A stretch of 64,000 nucleotides of DNA. It comes from Puccinia triticina (lineage: Eukaryota > Basidiomycota > Pucciniomycetes > Pucciniales > Pucciniaceae). Below, piece after piece: positions 1 to 11,835 of the stretch (position 1 is the first letter of the stretch; every line of letters begins with the position of its first letter). The DNA lies in NCBI RefSeq assembly GCF_026914185.1, contig NC_070572.1, forward strand, positions 3,100,001 through 3,164,000, given 5' to 3'. Made by a program: the position numbers and the translations under genes. Under the pieces are notes generated by a model. It searched no databases. It was not told the DNA's origin and worked only from the letters and a program-made list of their open reading frames with translations.

Positions 1-164
1 CGGTGGCCGGATGCGTGTCCCTCTAGGGCTTCCGTAGGACGCGGAGGCGGGAGTCAGGCTGAGGCGGTGGAGTATAGGGCCGTGGCGGTGGCGTTGACCA
101 TTGTTGAAATGATGATCAGTGCAAGCTTCAGGTGGCGGCCTGAGCTGGCCTGAGGCTGGGATTC

Positions 165-172
165 TATAAATA
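165..172 (+). promoter_or_regulatory. TATA box in LTR-like sequence
   Basis: TATAAATA lies about 35 bases before a G/C-rich stretch and looks like the core promoter of an LTR whose 5' part is outside the window. No paired LTR is visible, so the element it belongs to is unknown. Confidence 0.35.
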
Positions 173-497
173 GGAAGCCTGAGGAAGAGATGTTTCCTCA
201 GGCGACTCTCCGTGCTGGCTTCCAGCGGGGGGTCGTCTCACCCCCGTCCGCTGTTGCAATTGCGCAGTTTGACGGGGGATACTCGTGGACCCCCCTGTGC
301 TTTCGGGCTGGGGGTCTTCCTCTCATCACTTTTTAACCCTGCTAGACAGGGATGGGTGGTGGGCCACGGTACATCAGCTTGCTGCGTTGGGTGGCAGGGT
401 GTGGGTGTGGTTTTGGTGTTTTTTTGTAGGCTTTGTTTCTGTGTATTTTGTTTTTTGTATTGGGAATTGTGGATCTTTGTTTGCTTGTTTTTTAAAA

Positions 498-650
498 GGG
501 GAAACCCTTGATTTTTTTTGTATATTTGGCCATTTTGTAGGGGAAACCCTTGAATTTTTTTTGTACATTTGGCCATTTTGTAGGGGAAACCCTTGAATTT
601 TTTTTGTACATTTGGCCATTTTGTAGGGGAAACCCTTGAATTTTTTTTCT
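498..650. repeat. 43-bp tandem repeat, about 3.6 copies
   Basis: A unit beginning GGGGAAACCCTTGA and containing GTACATTTGGCCATTTTGTA recurs at 498, 540, 583 and 626, a period of 42-43 bp with few differences. Open frames across it simply translate the repeat and are not considered genes. Confidence 0.9.
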
Positions 651-900
651 GTGAATCTGAGGCTTTAATATACTTGGATATTACTTGTGTAAAAATACCC
701 TGTGAAAGTATTATGTAGACTTCTACTGAAGCTCTTTCACATGACAATTGGTTATAAACATGTCATGTGACAGAGTCAGGGAAATTAGTCTATTACAATA
801 CAATTAAATTACCCACAGCCAAGCCCTTTTCACGGCTACACCCCTGGATACTCCCATAGGGAGAAAAGGACTCAGTGTTTACGCCCACTGAAGTCCCCTC

Positions 901-908
901 TATAAATA
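901..908 (+). promoter_or_regulatory. TATA box in LTR-like sequence
   Basis: A second TATAAATA follows CCCCTC and precedes AGGCCTATTTGGCCCTCAGG, similar in layout to the one at 165. It is probably the promoter of the retroelement whose coding remnant starts near 2170, but no second LTR was found to confirm this. Confidence 0.35.
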
Positions 909-1189
909 GAGGCCTATTTGGCCCTCAGGAAAAGATCCCCCAGACCATTCACTGCCCATAAACTGTAATTTTGCCGTGAATATTCTCCTCTGCTACATTT
1001 GTAGCCACTTTTCCTTATAAACCATCCCCAGCACGTAAAATCCACTGGATTAAACCCTTTAAATCATCAAAAATCCCTTATTAGCATATTTAAATCTTTA
1101 TCCTTATAAGCAGTTGCCGTAAGACCACCGCCTCTGTCAAGCAGCCAATCAGTTTAAGCGCTTACCACCTACTTTTTACGCCAAATTAA

Positions 1190-1985
1190 TTCCCTGTAAT
1201 TAATAATCGGACTTACTTTGCGCACTGCAAAAAGCTCTTCGCGCACTGTGCAGTGCGCGCAGTCCCAAAACACTTCGCACACTGCGGGTGAAGGAGACAA
1301 TTTTTTCAAGATTTTTTTTGACGAATCAATAGACAGGAATTTGATTGTCATCTCTGATTTTTTTGGGAGTTTTTTGAAGCATCCTTGTATGCAGAAAAAC
1401 CCTATTAAGAAGAAAAACAAGTATAGTCAATTGGGGACTTGGAATTCATGTTCCCGCATGCTAAAAATTCCAAATGCTTTATTGAATCATGATTCATATA
1501 TATTTGACTGTTTCAGAACTTTTTGGCCACTTTGTGCAAGAACAAGTCTTTGAAGAATTACAAAATTTCACATCAAAACTTGCAATGTGCCCAGGTACGT
1601 GATGCAATCGCCTAATTTTTCAACACCTTATTCTTGCACAAAGGGGCCAAAAATTTCTGAAACAATCAAATATATAAATACCATGATTCAATAAATTATT
1701 TGGAATTTTTAGCATGCAGGAACATGAATTCCAAGTCCCCAATTGACTATACTTGTTTTTCTTCTTAAAAGGGTTTTTCTGCTTACAAGGATGCTTCAAA
1801 AAACTCCCAAAAAAATCAGAGATGACAATCAAATTCCTGTCTATTGATTCTTCAAAAAAAATCTTGAAAAAATTGTCTCCTTCACCCGCAGTGTGCGAAG
1901 TGTTTTGGGACTGCGCGCACTGCACAGTGCGCAAAGAGCTTTTTGCAGTGTGCAAAGTAAGTCCGTTAATAATTACATATTATTA
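1190..1985. mobile_element. Foldback element, arms of about 365 bp
   Basis: Bases about 1194-1557 are repeated in reverse complement at about 1615-1976, with a spacer of about 57 bp. The arms differ at only a few positions, so each strand gives the same 111-residue open frame from either arm. These frames have no recognisable domain and are a by-product of the symmetry. Arm ends are AT-rich (TAATTAATAAT). An RNA copy would form a near-perfect hairpin of several hundred base pairs. Confidence 0.85.
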
Positions 1986-2172
1986 ATTACATAATTAAAT
2001 CCTCCTCTGTTACAGAGTGTTAAAACCCTTGTAGTGGCCATATTTGCCACGTAACAAGCTAGGTAATTTAAATTACCAGTGTTTACATCAGCACAGTTAT
2101 AGTGCTAGGGCCCAAAACCCTTATTTTTGACGGGTTTTTGCCCTAAGCTTCATAAACAGAGCTGTTGATAAT

Positions 2173-2280
2173 TGTGGCGGCTTCAATCGCAATAGGAGCG
2201 GCTATGGAAGAGACCAAGGTCCTGCCAAGACTTTCAAGAAAAAGGACACTTCAGGCTCAGCTAAGGATAAAGATGCTTAG
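2173..2280 (+). pseudogene. Gag C-terminal remnant of DIRS-like retroelement
   Basis: An open 35-codon stretch encodes a Gly/Arg/Lys-rich tail (GGFNRNRSGYGRDQG, then a KKKD and KDKDA end) before TAG. Basic G/R-rich tails are usual for nucleocapsid-like Gag ends. It sits about 215 bases upstream of the reverse transcriptase remnant on the same strand. Assignment rests on composition and position only. Confidence 0.4.
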
Positions 2281-2495
2281 TGGGCTTATTTTTTTGTGTT
2301 TCCTTTTTTGTCCTTTTTGTGTGACGGCTTAGGCTTGAAGTCCGAGACAATTTCATTTGGAAATTCTTCTATCTTTTTTGACATGTTGGTGTATAAGGAT
2401 AGAGTTCTGACTCCTTTTTTCACTGTTTCATTCATTTTTTATGGTGCTTTGTTCTTCCGGGTCGCTTTTTTGTTCTTCGATGTAGCAACAGTTGG

Positions 2496-3509
2496 TTGAA
2501 ATTTTCAGATATGAACACTCAATTGCACTGCAATGAAGTAGCACCTGTACTTGGTAATCAACAATGTTTACCACCAGCTTTACTGATTTCAGTCATGTGT
2601 GAGATGAATCTGTCAGAATGGGAGGTCACGCTTAGGGACAACAACCTACTTCCAGAGTATGAAGGTGTATTGCATGGTTTTGGAGCAGGTTTTGATCAAG
2701 GTATCCCAGATCACGATTTAGGAGATTTGGACTGCTTTACTCCAGATAATCATGCATCATCAGAGAAGGCGAGATCTAAAATAGAAGAATCAATATTAAA
2801 AGAATTGAATGGAAGACGGATGTATGGACCATTTACAGAGGATCAAATGCTTAATATGTTTGGATCTTTTAGGTCAAACCCTTTAGGAGCAGTGGTAAAC
2901 GGGGATGGGCAAATTCGCCCGATCAATGATCTGTCATTCCCAAGAAACAATCCTTCAATCAAATTGGTGAATTCTTTTGTCAACAAGGCGGAATTTGATA
3001 CAACGTGGGACAATTTCAATCATGTATCAAAGTTTTTTGCTAGCGACCCTAGACCTCTTGAATTGGCGTTGTTTGATTGGGAAAAAGCTTATTGTCAGAT
3101 CCCGACAAAAATGGCACAATGGAGGTATTTAACGGTGAAAGATTTTGACGGCAACTTTCTTGTCAACACACGTATCACTTTTTGAGGCGTGGCGGGCTGC
3201 GGGTCATTCGGAAGGCCGGCAGATGCGTGGAAGTTGATCATGAAGAACCATTTCGACCTAGTCACGATTTTTAGATGGGTAGACGATAACTTATTTGTTA
3301 GGGTCAAAGGAGATCAAGTTGACATGGAAGACATTGTTGAAAAGTCGGTGAAATTGGGAGTCCTGACGAACAACACGAAATACTCTCCATTCAAAAACAA
3401 ACAAAAGTTTATTGGTTTTGTTTGGAACGGGATTGACAAAACGGTGCGGCTTCCGGAAGGGAAAATAGAAAAGTGGCTCGGTCAGATCCAACCGTTTGCT
3501 CTCGAGGGC
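2496..3509 (+). pseudogene. Reverse transcriptase remnant, DIRS-like, one nonsense codon
   Basis: The translation shows reverse transcriptase blocks in order: NPLGAVVNGDGQIRPINDLS, the first catalytic block ALFDWEKAYCQIP, the template-grip region around 3186-3230, and the catalytic box RWVDDNLFV near 3275. The RPINDLSFP signature and general layout resemble tyrosine-recombinase (DIRS) type elements more than gypsy or copia, but this is a judgement by eye. A TGA at 3183-3185 splits the frame; the downstream half continues in the same frame. No recombinase or RNase H domain follows because the reading frame runs directly into copia integrase at about 3510. Confidence 0.6.
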
Positions 3510-4290
3510 TTTAAAGTTTTCTTTGAAATAAATTCCTTCTTCATCACAAAAGACAACTCAATCGTCATGAAAGGCTCCTATGAGAATAATCTGCCGACTC
3601 TACAGATTGAGAACCTGCATCAATCTTGCCACCTCACAACAAGTGAACTTCTTCACAAATCTCTGGGTCATGTGAGCTATTGGAGGATTTGTCAAAGACT
3701 CGGAGTTCAACTTAGAGACTACGGTGCTTGTGAAGCATTTGCAGTTTCCAATATCACTAAAGGATCCTTCCACTCTCGTCACTCAGTTGCCTCTAAGCCT
3801 TTCAAAGAGATACATCTTGACATGGTCGGCCCGATCACTCCCTCCTCACGTGAAGGGCACAGATATTTTCTAACAGTCGTCAAAAGTTGCACAAGGTATT
3901 GCGCTGCTATTCCGCTGAGGAACAAGAGCGATGTCGCCCAAGTCTTGGGGCAAGCAATCGACCTAGAAGCTCGTCGTTTTGGCTACTACCCTACTGTAAT
4001 CCATTCAGACCGAGGTACTGAATTTATCAATAAATATCTCCTGAATTTCTGTAACAAACATGTCCGGGCTCAATATTCCAATGCTGGTACCCCTCAACAG
4101 AATGGATTGGCCGGAAGATTTAATTGATCCATTCTTGAATCTGCCCGAGCTATCTTCAAAGATTCTGGTCTCAACAAACAGCTTTGGAGCGAGGTTATTA
4201 AAGCCAGCACTCTGACGTTGAATCAAATACTGGCTCATAGAAGCAAAAAATTTCCATTCAAACTCTTCAAGAACCGATGTTATTCAACTT
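3510..4290 (+). pseudogene. Ty1/copia integrase remnant
   Basis: A Gag-pre-integrase HHCC-like region (LLHKSLGHVSYWRICQRLG) is followed by an integrase core: first Asp in HLDMVGPITP, second Asp in HSDRGTEFIN, third region TPQQNGLAGRFN. In copia integrases the last motif reads NGxAERFN, so the catalytic Glu appears changed to Gly here. The frame then meets TGA at 4125-4127, where Arg (CGA) is expected, and continues as SILESARAIF to about 4270. It joins the upstream DIRS-like frame without a break, which suggests recombination or template switching. Confidence 0.8.
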
Positions 4291-4299
4291 TCTCTGTCA

Positions 4300-4521
4300 A
4301 GTTCTTGACACTACATCTCCCCCATGACAGAACCCAGTGAACTGATGCAAAAATTCCACTGAATTGCGCTACAATTCCGCTAAACTGTGCTAAAACTCAG
4401 CTAAAGTATGCTACACATGAGCTAAACTGACGCTAACTTGGGTGCTACATTAATAACTAGTGTAGCTAAAAAAAACTACACAGTTTTTTAGTGTAGCTGA
4501 TGATTGTGCTACACTGAAAGG
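4300..4521. repeat. GCTA-rich motif array; left breakpoint of inversion
   Basis: The stretch is dense in TGCTAC, GCTAAA and GTAGC words and ends in a 32-bp segment (4490-4521) whose reverse complement, with one mismatch, is at 18270-18301. The copia remnant ends before it and gypsy sequence starts right after it at 4522. It is interpreted as part of a motif-array MITE that recombined with the copy at 18.1-18.3 kb. Confidence 0.65.
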
Positions 4522-4527
4522 TCACAG

Positions 4528-4591
4528 CGTGGCATGTAATGCTTTCGATGTGTGTAGATAGCCCAGGAGGTGCACAATGGATGGGACTTAC
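4528..4591 (-). repeat. Recurrent GTAAGT module, copy 1
   Basis: On the minus strand this begins AAGTAAGTCCCATCC, passes a TGCACCTCC block and ends CGAAAGCATTACATGCCAC. Related copies occur at 11.9, 18.6, 18.9 and 22.4 kb, always inside or beside the same gypsy element. The GTAAGT start resembles a 5' splice site. Confidence 0.6.
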
Positions 4592-4866
4592 TTCTACTCT
4601 CCCCATGTCCCGCGACTTCCCTTTTTCCTCCTCACCCGTACCTCTTCTAACGTCCGACTGAAATTGAAAGCTGAAATGGAAGTGCAGGAAAATCTTCTTT
4701 TTGATATTTTTGATTATCTTGAAATGTTTTTGGGTTTTCTGTTTACGATGATTGGAATTTGAGTCAAAGAAACTTGAAGTCCGGTAATACTCTGAAAGGA
4801 AAGTTGATCCGTCGGCAAGAATGCAAGTATCTAGATTAAGACTGCCAAGAACCGGACCAACGTTGT

Positions 4867-6700
4867 TCATAAAAAAGGACGTTCCTCCACAATTTCGTCG
4901 AAGAATCGCACCGAGTGACTCAGCACGCCCTTGCGACCGTGCCCCGGGAAATCACGCTCCCAGTGTCCCGTTCCCGTCGCACACAGAGAAACCTCAATGT
5001 TTCTTCCTGTCGCATCCAGAATGATGAGCCTCTCGCCAGTCTGAGAAGAGAACGCCAGCGTCGCCGCCACATCCATCAAGAAGGGCCGGCCTAAGATCAA
5101 CGGACCGTCCATCTTCGTAATCCAAAAATGACAGGTCTTGACCAGTGACTTTCCAATTTGGATTTGCACGTCCTCAGCGACGCCCATCAGTTTGCAAGCC
5201 TGATTATTAATACCATAGACCGCTGATGTGAAATTTACTCTGGGGCTTAGATTAAATTGATTGGCCATTGTGTTGGAGATTAAATTCAGCTGAGAGCCCG
5301 AGTCGACTAACGGGGTGGCCGCAGTTTTGTTGTCGCCGATGAGACATGGAAGATAACCCAGTGGACATGAGTAGAGATTGGGTTCAAATCCCAAATCCCT
5401 GTCGGATACTTCCGCCAACGTTCCGGAGTTCACTTTCAGTTTGTCATTCCCCACTTCCACTCTTCGTCTCGAAACCCATTTCTTCATGCCTTCTGCTATT
5501 GACGGTGAGATGGCCATGAGTTCAGAGACTGTGATGTTGGGTACCAGCAAGACCGAAATTTTCCGTAACACGCCATCCACTGCATTAGGATGCTCCCGGG
5601 AAACCTCCCTCTCAAAACGAACCTTAGGACCCGTGGTTTTCTGGGTTGGAGCCCGCTTGGGGCTCAAGTCTTTTGGCGTCTCTTGAGTATCGGAATCCTC
5701 AGCACCACGCTCAAATAACACCGGCTCCTCATCCATGACAGACGCTTCCTCTGGAACCGGGACGACCAACTGATGCCTCGCGGAACGCTTAGCTGCACTT
5801 GACGGGGCGAGAGGGGCTTTGTAGGGCTTTGGGTCCTTGTGCCTCTTTCTTCCCACGGGATCAGCCTCATAGACTCCGGCAAAAGACTGCGAAGAAGTTG
5901 CAGGGGGACACCAAGGCTGGAGAGACCCGCATCCTGCCTTGAATCCAGGGGTTGGTTCCGTCGCTGCCTGTCCGGTAGATGGTTTGCCTGGTTGAAAAGA
6001 TGCTACCACGTGTTGTATGGGCCTGCTAGAATCCCAAGGGATCATAGCTCCGTTTGAGAAGAAGAGATTCGTCCCTCGGTGCTCCACGAGGTTGGCGTTG
6101 ATATCCTTTTGCAGCTCAAAACAGCGAGCGGTCCCATGGCCCTCCCTATGACAATAAAAGCACACCATAGGCCCTCGCGGCCCCTGAGATTTAGACGAAA
6201 CAGCCACTAACTTCTGATCCAACTTCTGTTTGAAAGCCTCGAACATTCTGGTAAGGTCGTCCATGGTAGGGACGGGCTTGTCCGCCTGAGGTACGTCCTT
6301 GGTCCGTCAATCGGTTCCCATCTTTTTCATCACTTCGTTCGCTTCTTGGATCGTTGACGATGGTGCTGGCTTGGTGGCTTTTGAATCCTCGAAAATCAAA
6401 GCGGTCTGGCGCTGCATTACTCCGTTAATCGCCTTCTTGAGGACCTCAAATTTTAGCGGCTTAAAACGTCTGTCGGCGGTAGTGATCATAGTGTTGTCTT
6501 TGAACAGTTGATATCTTATTCTTTCCTGAACGCCAACCAAGAATGTCTGGTAGAATTCGTTGCGGATCTCTTCCGCAGATTCGATATGTCCTTTGGCGAC
6601 CAGATATGACTGTATAGGCTCCCATTCTTTCCGAAGAGCTTGATAGTCCGCGACCGACGATACCCCACCTCTAGCTAACCAGCCGTCCTTTACAACACGG
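4867..6700 (-). pseudogene. Ty3/gypsy Gag C-terminus and protease
   Basis: Reading from 6700 downwards, a Gag C-terminal domain (EWEPIQSYLV, NEFYQTFLVGVQERIRYQL) is followed by a TGA near 6303, then in the same frame a CCHC zinc knuckle CFYCHREGHGTARC, a Pro/Lys-rich linker, and a retropepsin with active site PLVDSGSQLNLIS and the LILGRPFL motif. It ends with a stop at 4867. The N-terminal part of the same Gag is at 11499-11813, separated by a 4.8-kb insertion. Polymerase domains do not follow here; they lie at 19.2-22.4 kb on the other strand because of an inversion. Confidence 0.85.
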
Positions 6701-7059
6701 ATGTTTGCTCAGCACCTGTTTACGAGTGCCTTCTCTCAATTCATGCTGAGGTTTGGTCCAAACCTTGTAAGGTACTGGTTCGAAGTTGGTTTGAAGTTGG
6801 TCTGATCTTTGTTCAAAGAATGGTTGATGTCAGGCGCAATCTAACCGGATCCTAACTGGAATTGTATGAGATGTATTGTGAAAGGTACATGTAGAACATA
6901 CACCATACCTATGCTGAAACTAAGCCCAACTGTGATCAGGTGGACTTGATCCACAATATTGACCAAATATATGAATTTTTTGACCTGATTTTTTACCTCT
7001 GCGTATACCCATACCCTGTAGATTGCTCTGATGCATGTTTTGGTATTTTTTTGGGTCAG

Positions 7060-7375
7060 CCTAAGTACACTCCAAAAAAATCCCAAAAGCACTTCACAAG
7101 TGAGTGTATGGAGTGCGCGCTCCAATGATTGTTGGAGTACAGAGTAGAATACTCCAAGTTGGCTGGAGTGCAGAACCAGGGACTCAAGAGTCTTTGGAGT
7201 GCACCACAAGGAACTGCAGTGGCCAGCAAATGTATTGAGTGCCAGTGAGTCCCACTCCATAAAATTAGAGTGCATATCCCCAGCACTCCATTCATGATAT
7301 TTCTCCTCCCTGAAAGGAGAGTGCAGAGCTCTCCAGCCAGAGCTGGGCCTCCAGCCAGAGCTGGAGTGCATATGG
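7060..7375. repeat. GGAGTGC / GCACTCC motif array
   Basis: The words GGAGTGC, GAGTGCA and their reverse complement recur every 15-40 bases in both orientations, including a palindrome TGGAGTGCGCGCTCCA at about 7109. Spacing is irregular, so it is not a simple tandem repeat. Open frames across it are incidental. Confidence 0.7.
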
Positions 7376-7499
7376 GGTTCAAGTTGAACCCCAGTCAAGC
7401 AGGGTATACTATGTACACACCCTGTCTGGCCCACCCGGATGCCCGCTGACACCTCTTGATCATCGGTACACCACAGGGGCAAAAGAAAAAAAAAGTTAA

Positions 7500-8540
7500 T
7501 TGGAGTGGAATCTCCTCTTGATGACTGGTCCATGCCGTTCATCGAGGGGACTCACACCTCTCGATGACCGGTGTGTACAGGTATTGAGAGGAGTGATTCC
7601 CCCCAATGACCAGTACAGACCTGGATCAAGGAGGTTCACACCTCCTCTCAATGACTGGCCTGTGCTGGTCATCGAAGGGAGTCACACCTCAATGACAGGT
7701 TTGTACAGGTCATCGAGAGGTGTGATTCCCCCCAATGACCGGTACAGACCGGCATCGAGGAGATTCGACACACCTCCTCTCGATGAATGGTCCGTGCCGG
7801 TCATCAAGGGGACTCAAACCTCTTGATGACTGGATTGTGCCGGTCATTGAGGGGACTCACACCTCTTGATGACCGGTACAGACCGGTCATCAAGAGGACG
7901 TGTTACTCCTCTCTCCCCTCGATGTCCGTCCAGGTCATGATCGAGAGGAGTAACACCTCCCCTTGATGACTAGTCTGTGCCGGTCATCAAGGGCACTTCC
8001 ACCTCTCGATGACCGGTCTATACGGGTCATCAAGAGGAGTAACACCTCCCCTCGATGATCATCAGTCTGTGCCGGTCATTGAGGGGACTTACACCTCTTG
8101 ATGACCGGTCAATACAGGTCATCGAGGGGAATAATTCCTCTCGATGACCGGTCCGTACCAGCCATCGAGGGGAGTAACATCTCCTCTTGATGACCGGTCT
8201 GTGCCAGCCATCGAGGGGAGTCACATCATACATGTCCTCTCGATGACCTGTACAGACAGGTCATCGAGGGGGGAGCACTCGGGCATTGAGTGGGGTATGT
8301 ACTCCACTCAATGGCCATTGAGCGGCATTAAACCCCAGAACGCCGCTCGATGGCCGGTCATCGAGTGGTGTGCACAGGACTCGATGGCCGGTCGTCATTA
8401 GTGGAGTACACACCCCAGTTGATGCCCGGTCATCGGGTGGGATGTATACTCCGCTCGATTGCCGTTCATCGAGCGGAGTGTGTACTCCACCCGGTGGTCG
8501 GCCATCGATTGGAGTGTGGGTTGAAGAGATCCACCCGGCC
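7500..8540. repeat. Palindromic GATGACCGGTCATC array
   Basis: About 1 kb is built from CTCGATGACCGGT and ACCGGTCATCGAGGGGAGT in alternating orientation, giving dozens of potential hairpins with unit lengths of roughly 40-60 bp. From about 8280 the word changes to GAGTGGAGTACAC and its complement. Units are imperfect and spacers vary, unlike a CRISPR array. Related but distinct arrays are at 16.5 and 25 kb. Confidence 0.85.
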
Positions 8541-8599
8541 AGTTGAGGAGCTTATTACATAAGCCTCTCCGAGGAGGCGCGAAGTGTAGGACTCCCCGT

Positions 8600-8637
8600 T
8601 GTCACACAAACGTACGGGCGTACGTTAGTGTGGCACA
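8600..8637. repeat. GTCACACAAACGTACG inverted repeat
   Basis: GTCACACAAACGTACG is followed almost at once by a near reverse complement (CGTACGTTAGTGTGGC), a hairpin. The same word family recurs in a looser array at 35975-36570 inside the sister element. Confidence 0.5.
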
Positions 8638-11498
8638 CACCAATTCAAGTCAACCGCTTCAAAACCAAAAGAAGTCAAAAATTTAATTCAAAAAATTACT
8701 CTACTTCTACAATAGACAGAAGTCTGAAGAGGAAAAAATTACTAACACAACTTGGGAAGACAGCAATTCCCAAATTCCAGACTAATCAACAGTAGTTCAG
8801 GCTCAAACTTTGAAGCAATGTCAATTGTAAGTCAGATATGTTATTTTTTTCTTTATTTAAAAATATTTCTTGAATCAGGGAGAAGAAAATGGTGCAGTAA
8901 ACCAGAAAAAATGTGATCCTTCTGGAAAGACAGTTTTTTATAAACTTGGCAGATAATTCAATACAAAACAACTCACGGATTCAGAATTCACACCTTGAGT
9001 ATCTTGAAAATTGTTAATCCTCATTCTGAATTGAATCAATCCATATTTTTTTTCTGAAAGATCCATGTGCAGTGGAAGTTGGAATTCAGGGTGATTCAAC
9101 ATGCCTCAATTCAATTGTGCATGGCTTGCCCTTAAATCCCCACCAAAAAAAGAAAATTTGGAAAATTTGCTTCAGGGAGCCAGTTACGGCACACAAAAAG
9201 AATTTGCAACTATATTCCAAGGTGGCTACACCACCCACTTCCAAGGGTGTAAATATTATATGTTGCCATTTCAAGAATCAACCAGCAAATGGTAGAGCCA
9301 CTCCACCTCATACCCAAAGCCCATTTCTGCCAATAAATTAGAAGAGAGATCTCACATCCCTGATCATTTTAAATGGACTGAATTGGGGATTGCCAATGCA
9401 TGCATTCATCATTCTCAAATGGAACTTAACTATGGAATTTTCAAACAGTCTGCTTCAATTTAAACACAGGCTCAGCCACTACCAGCCAGATAAAAAATGA
9501 TACTCTCTTTAAACATCAGCACCATTCAAAGACCCCATTCCGCCCAACAAACTTGAAGTAAAAATTCAAATTCAAAATCAACTTGCATGTCAACTCCCTC
9601 TTCTACCCAACATATAAATCAATCACAACCAGATTTTTGAGTCTTGTACAAATTCTTTCCTTAAATCCAAGTGAACATAATGACTTGAGGCGTAAATATG
9701 ATTCTTCTTCTTATAGTTTTCCAGAGACACATCTTGCTATATGTTGATTCAACCGTTGAAAATCTCAGAAATGGTGAACTAGATCACTTCTGGGATGTTG
9801 CTTTTGACTGTGAATCACAGGTTGTTTGTTTCCATGCATTTTTGTGTCACATTTTCAGTAACCATATTTTCATCCTTGATAAGTGTTGCCTAATTGTATC
9901 TAAGCCTTGTGATTTTTTGCTACAATCTGTTCATGTAACAGCTAACCTTGAAGAATCAGACAACCAACTTGCAGCCAAAAAAAAAACATAGGGATACCCT
10001 GTTAACCAAGCTGATCTTTTATTCTTCTTGAATTCCTTTGAGGAATAAAGAATGTCTGCTAGTTGAAACCTGATGGTAAGATATCCGCTTGTATCTTTTA
10101 CAATTGTTCTTGCTACCAAGCTCCTGAGAAACCTTGTAATGTTTGCTCTTGTTTTGGGTAGGTTCCTTCACATGTTGAATTTCTCAAGGTTTGGGTTTCG
10201 GCCAAAGAAAACACCAGCTGAGGCTCTTGGAATTCTAGCAGAGCTGATTGCTTGTGGGCCATTGACACAACATGTCAAGCAGAACCAATATAGCATCTGC
10301 AGGTGGGACAACGAGCATTTAAAATGATGCACATTCAATTAATAGCAAATATTTCAAAACACTACTCCCCACATCATTCCTGAAACAATCAAAGGGAGCC
10401 AATCTAGAATATGATGATTCAATATAAAATTAGCCCAGAGAGCCACAGAAATTTGAGTAAGAATAACATGTTCAGATTGAAATTGATACCCAAGATTGTC
10501 CACTCATCATGTCAAGCAGACCCAACCTGGGAAATGCATGCGTACTGGAAAACTGGAACAGAGAGTAATGAAGATTCAATCTAAAAGAACTGTTGGAGAG
10601 GAATTCAATTCTAGAGAAAACACACCAAAAATTCATTGTTAAATATTTAATACATCAAAACGTTTTCAAATTTACTACCAAATCTTGGTGTTCAGATTGA
10701 AATTCATTTTAAACAATAGATGAATCAGGAATTTTGTCGAAGCGTTTCTCTTTTCCAAGCTCACATATCAAGTTTATCTACAGCTTTATTTCTTATGAAA
10801 CAACTCTCTGTAAGCTTCAATGATTTATCTTGAGCATCTTCTAAAGCTCAGAAGGGTGAATTCCACTCTTTCACAAGAAGTTGAGGAATATCTCCTGGAA
10901 ATTTGGGAATTCAAGTTGACAAGATCTTCTCATAGAAAAAAAAAAATTATCCTCACAAGAGCCTTAGAATTCAGTCTCAAGCCAGATTGAACCCATCTCA
11001 AACTTGCCTTGAGCTAAATTCAGCATTGATTCAACATTAATTCAGCATGGATTGACCACAAGTTAATTGAGTGGAAATTGAGTGTAACTTGCTGATAGAG
11101 TTCCGGAAGTAAGTTTAAAAGGTTAAAAAAATTATTGAATGATTGGAATTGCATGCAAGTGCTGAGCAAGCTCCCCTGGTATAACCCCATGATTAATCAA
11201 AATATATTATATAGTTTCAATAGAAGAAACCATTGTTTCTGCCAAGCAGTTGACAATTCATTGCAGTGTGGTTGTACATATGTTTTCAAAGAGTTAAAGT
11301 AATATATACGGTCAAGTTGCAGTTGGTATAAATATGATATCAGACCCTTTCCAACATGACTTCATAAACATTCAGCATAACTTCAGCAAAAATTCAGCAC
11401 AAAATTACACATCACTTGGAGCCAAGTCCTTAAAGAGATCTTAAAGGGTTCCTAAAGAGAGGGGTGAAGGCACTTGCACGCAAGTGCTGAGCAAACAT

Positions 11499-11813
11499 CT
11501 GTGGTGTTAATGATTTGATGTCGCTGGTAGTGAACTTCGCTGCATCGACATCCTCCCAGTATGACAACATAGAGGCCTTTAGCTTAGGCCAATCCGGTGG
11601 GTCGTAGCCTTCCAAAGTCTCCAGTACGTCGAGCAAACTGTCGTCCACAAAAAAGAATAACTGCTTGGCCATGTCCCGGCCGAACGCTTTATCCAAGCGT
11701 GCGGCAACCTGATATTGACTGAGAAACCGCACCACGTTGGTGCCATCAAACTTCAGACTCTTGCCATGCGGCGGCTTGATCTTGATGGATTCGACGACGC
11801 TGGGTTCGGCCAT
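11499..11813 (-). pseudogene. Ty3/gypsy Gag N-terminus
   Basis: The frame starts at ATG 11811-11813 and encodes about 105 residues before the nested TIR element interrupts it. It contains a capsid-like N-terminal region (FDGTNVVRFLSQYQVAARLD, YWEDVDAAKFTTSDIKSL), similar in style to Gag of basidiomycete gypsy elements. It lies 370 bases downstream of the LTR at 12184-13026 and continues at 6700 beyond the insertion. Confidence 0.75.
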
Positions 11814-11835
11814 GATGCTTCGGTGGATCTTCAGA

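Larger units (their letters stand above)
6701..11498. mobile_element. 4.8-kb TIR element nested in gypsy gag
   Basis: The left end reads ATGTTTGCTCAGCAC and the right end GTGCTGAGCAAACAT. The tip contains the palindrome CACTTGC-AC-GCAAGTG. A second member occupies 31909-36917 and shares several hundred bases of sub-terminal sequence (compare the block with CATACCTATGCTG near 6905 with CATACCTATCCTG near 32085). No transposase domain is visible in any frame, so the element is non-autonomous. It interrupts gag between codons for DIKSLTPQ and VVKDGWLA. A clear target duplication was not found. 8640-11400 is AT-rich and holds no gene I can support. Confidence 0.6.

Noticed and set aside
1218..1955. 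Two 111-residue proteins conserved in tandem
   Set aside because: The similarity comes from the inverted repeat itself, and both strands of both arms give frames.
2296..2499. 67-residue Phe-rich protein upstream of the RT
   Set aside because: It is a translation of a T-rich spacer between gag and RT remnants, with no family resemblance.
7500..8540. CRISPR-like array of repeats and spacers
   Set aside because: Units are imperfect, alternate in orientation and vary in spacing, spacers are themselves repeat-derived, and the setting is eukaryotic without cas genes.
6701..11498. Helitron, because of the hairpin-like CACTTGC..GCAAGTG near the end
   Set aside because: The hairpin is at both ends in inverted orientation, there is no TC start or CTRR end, and no Rep/helicase is present.
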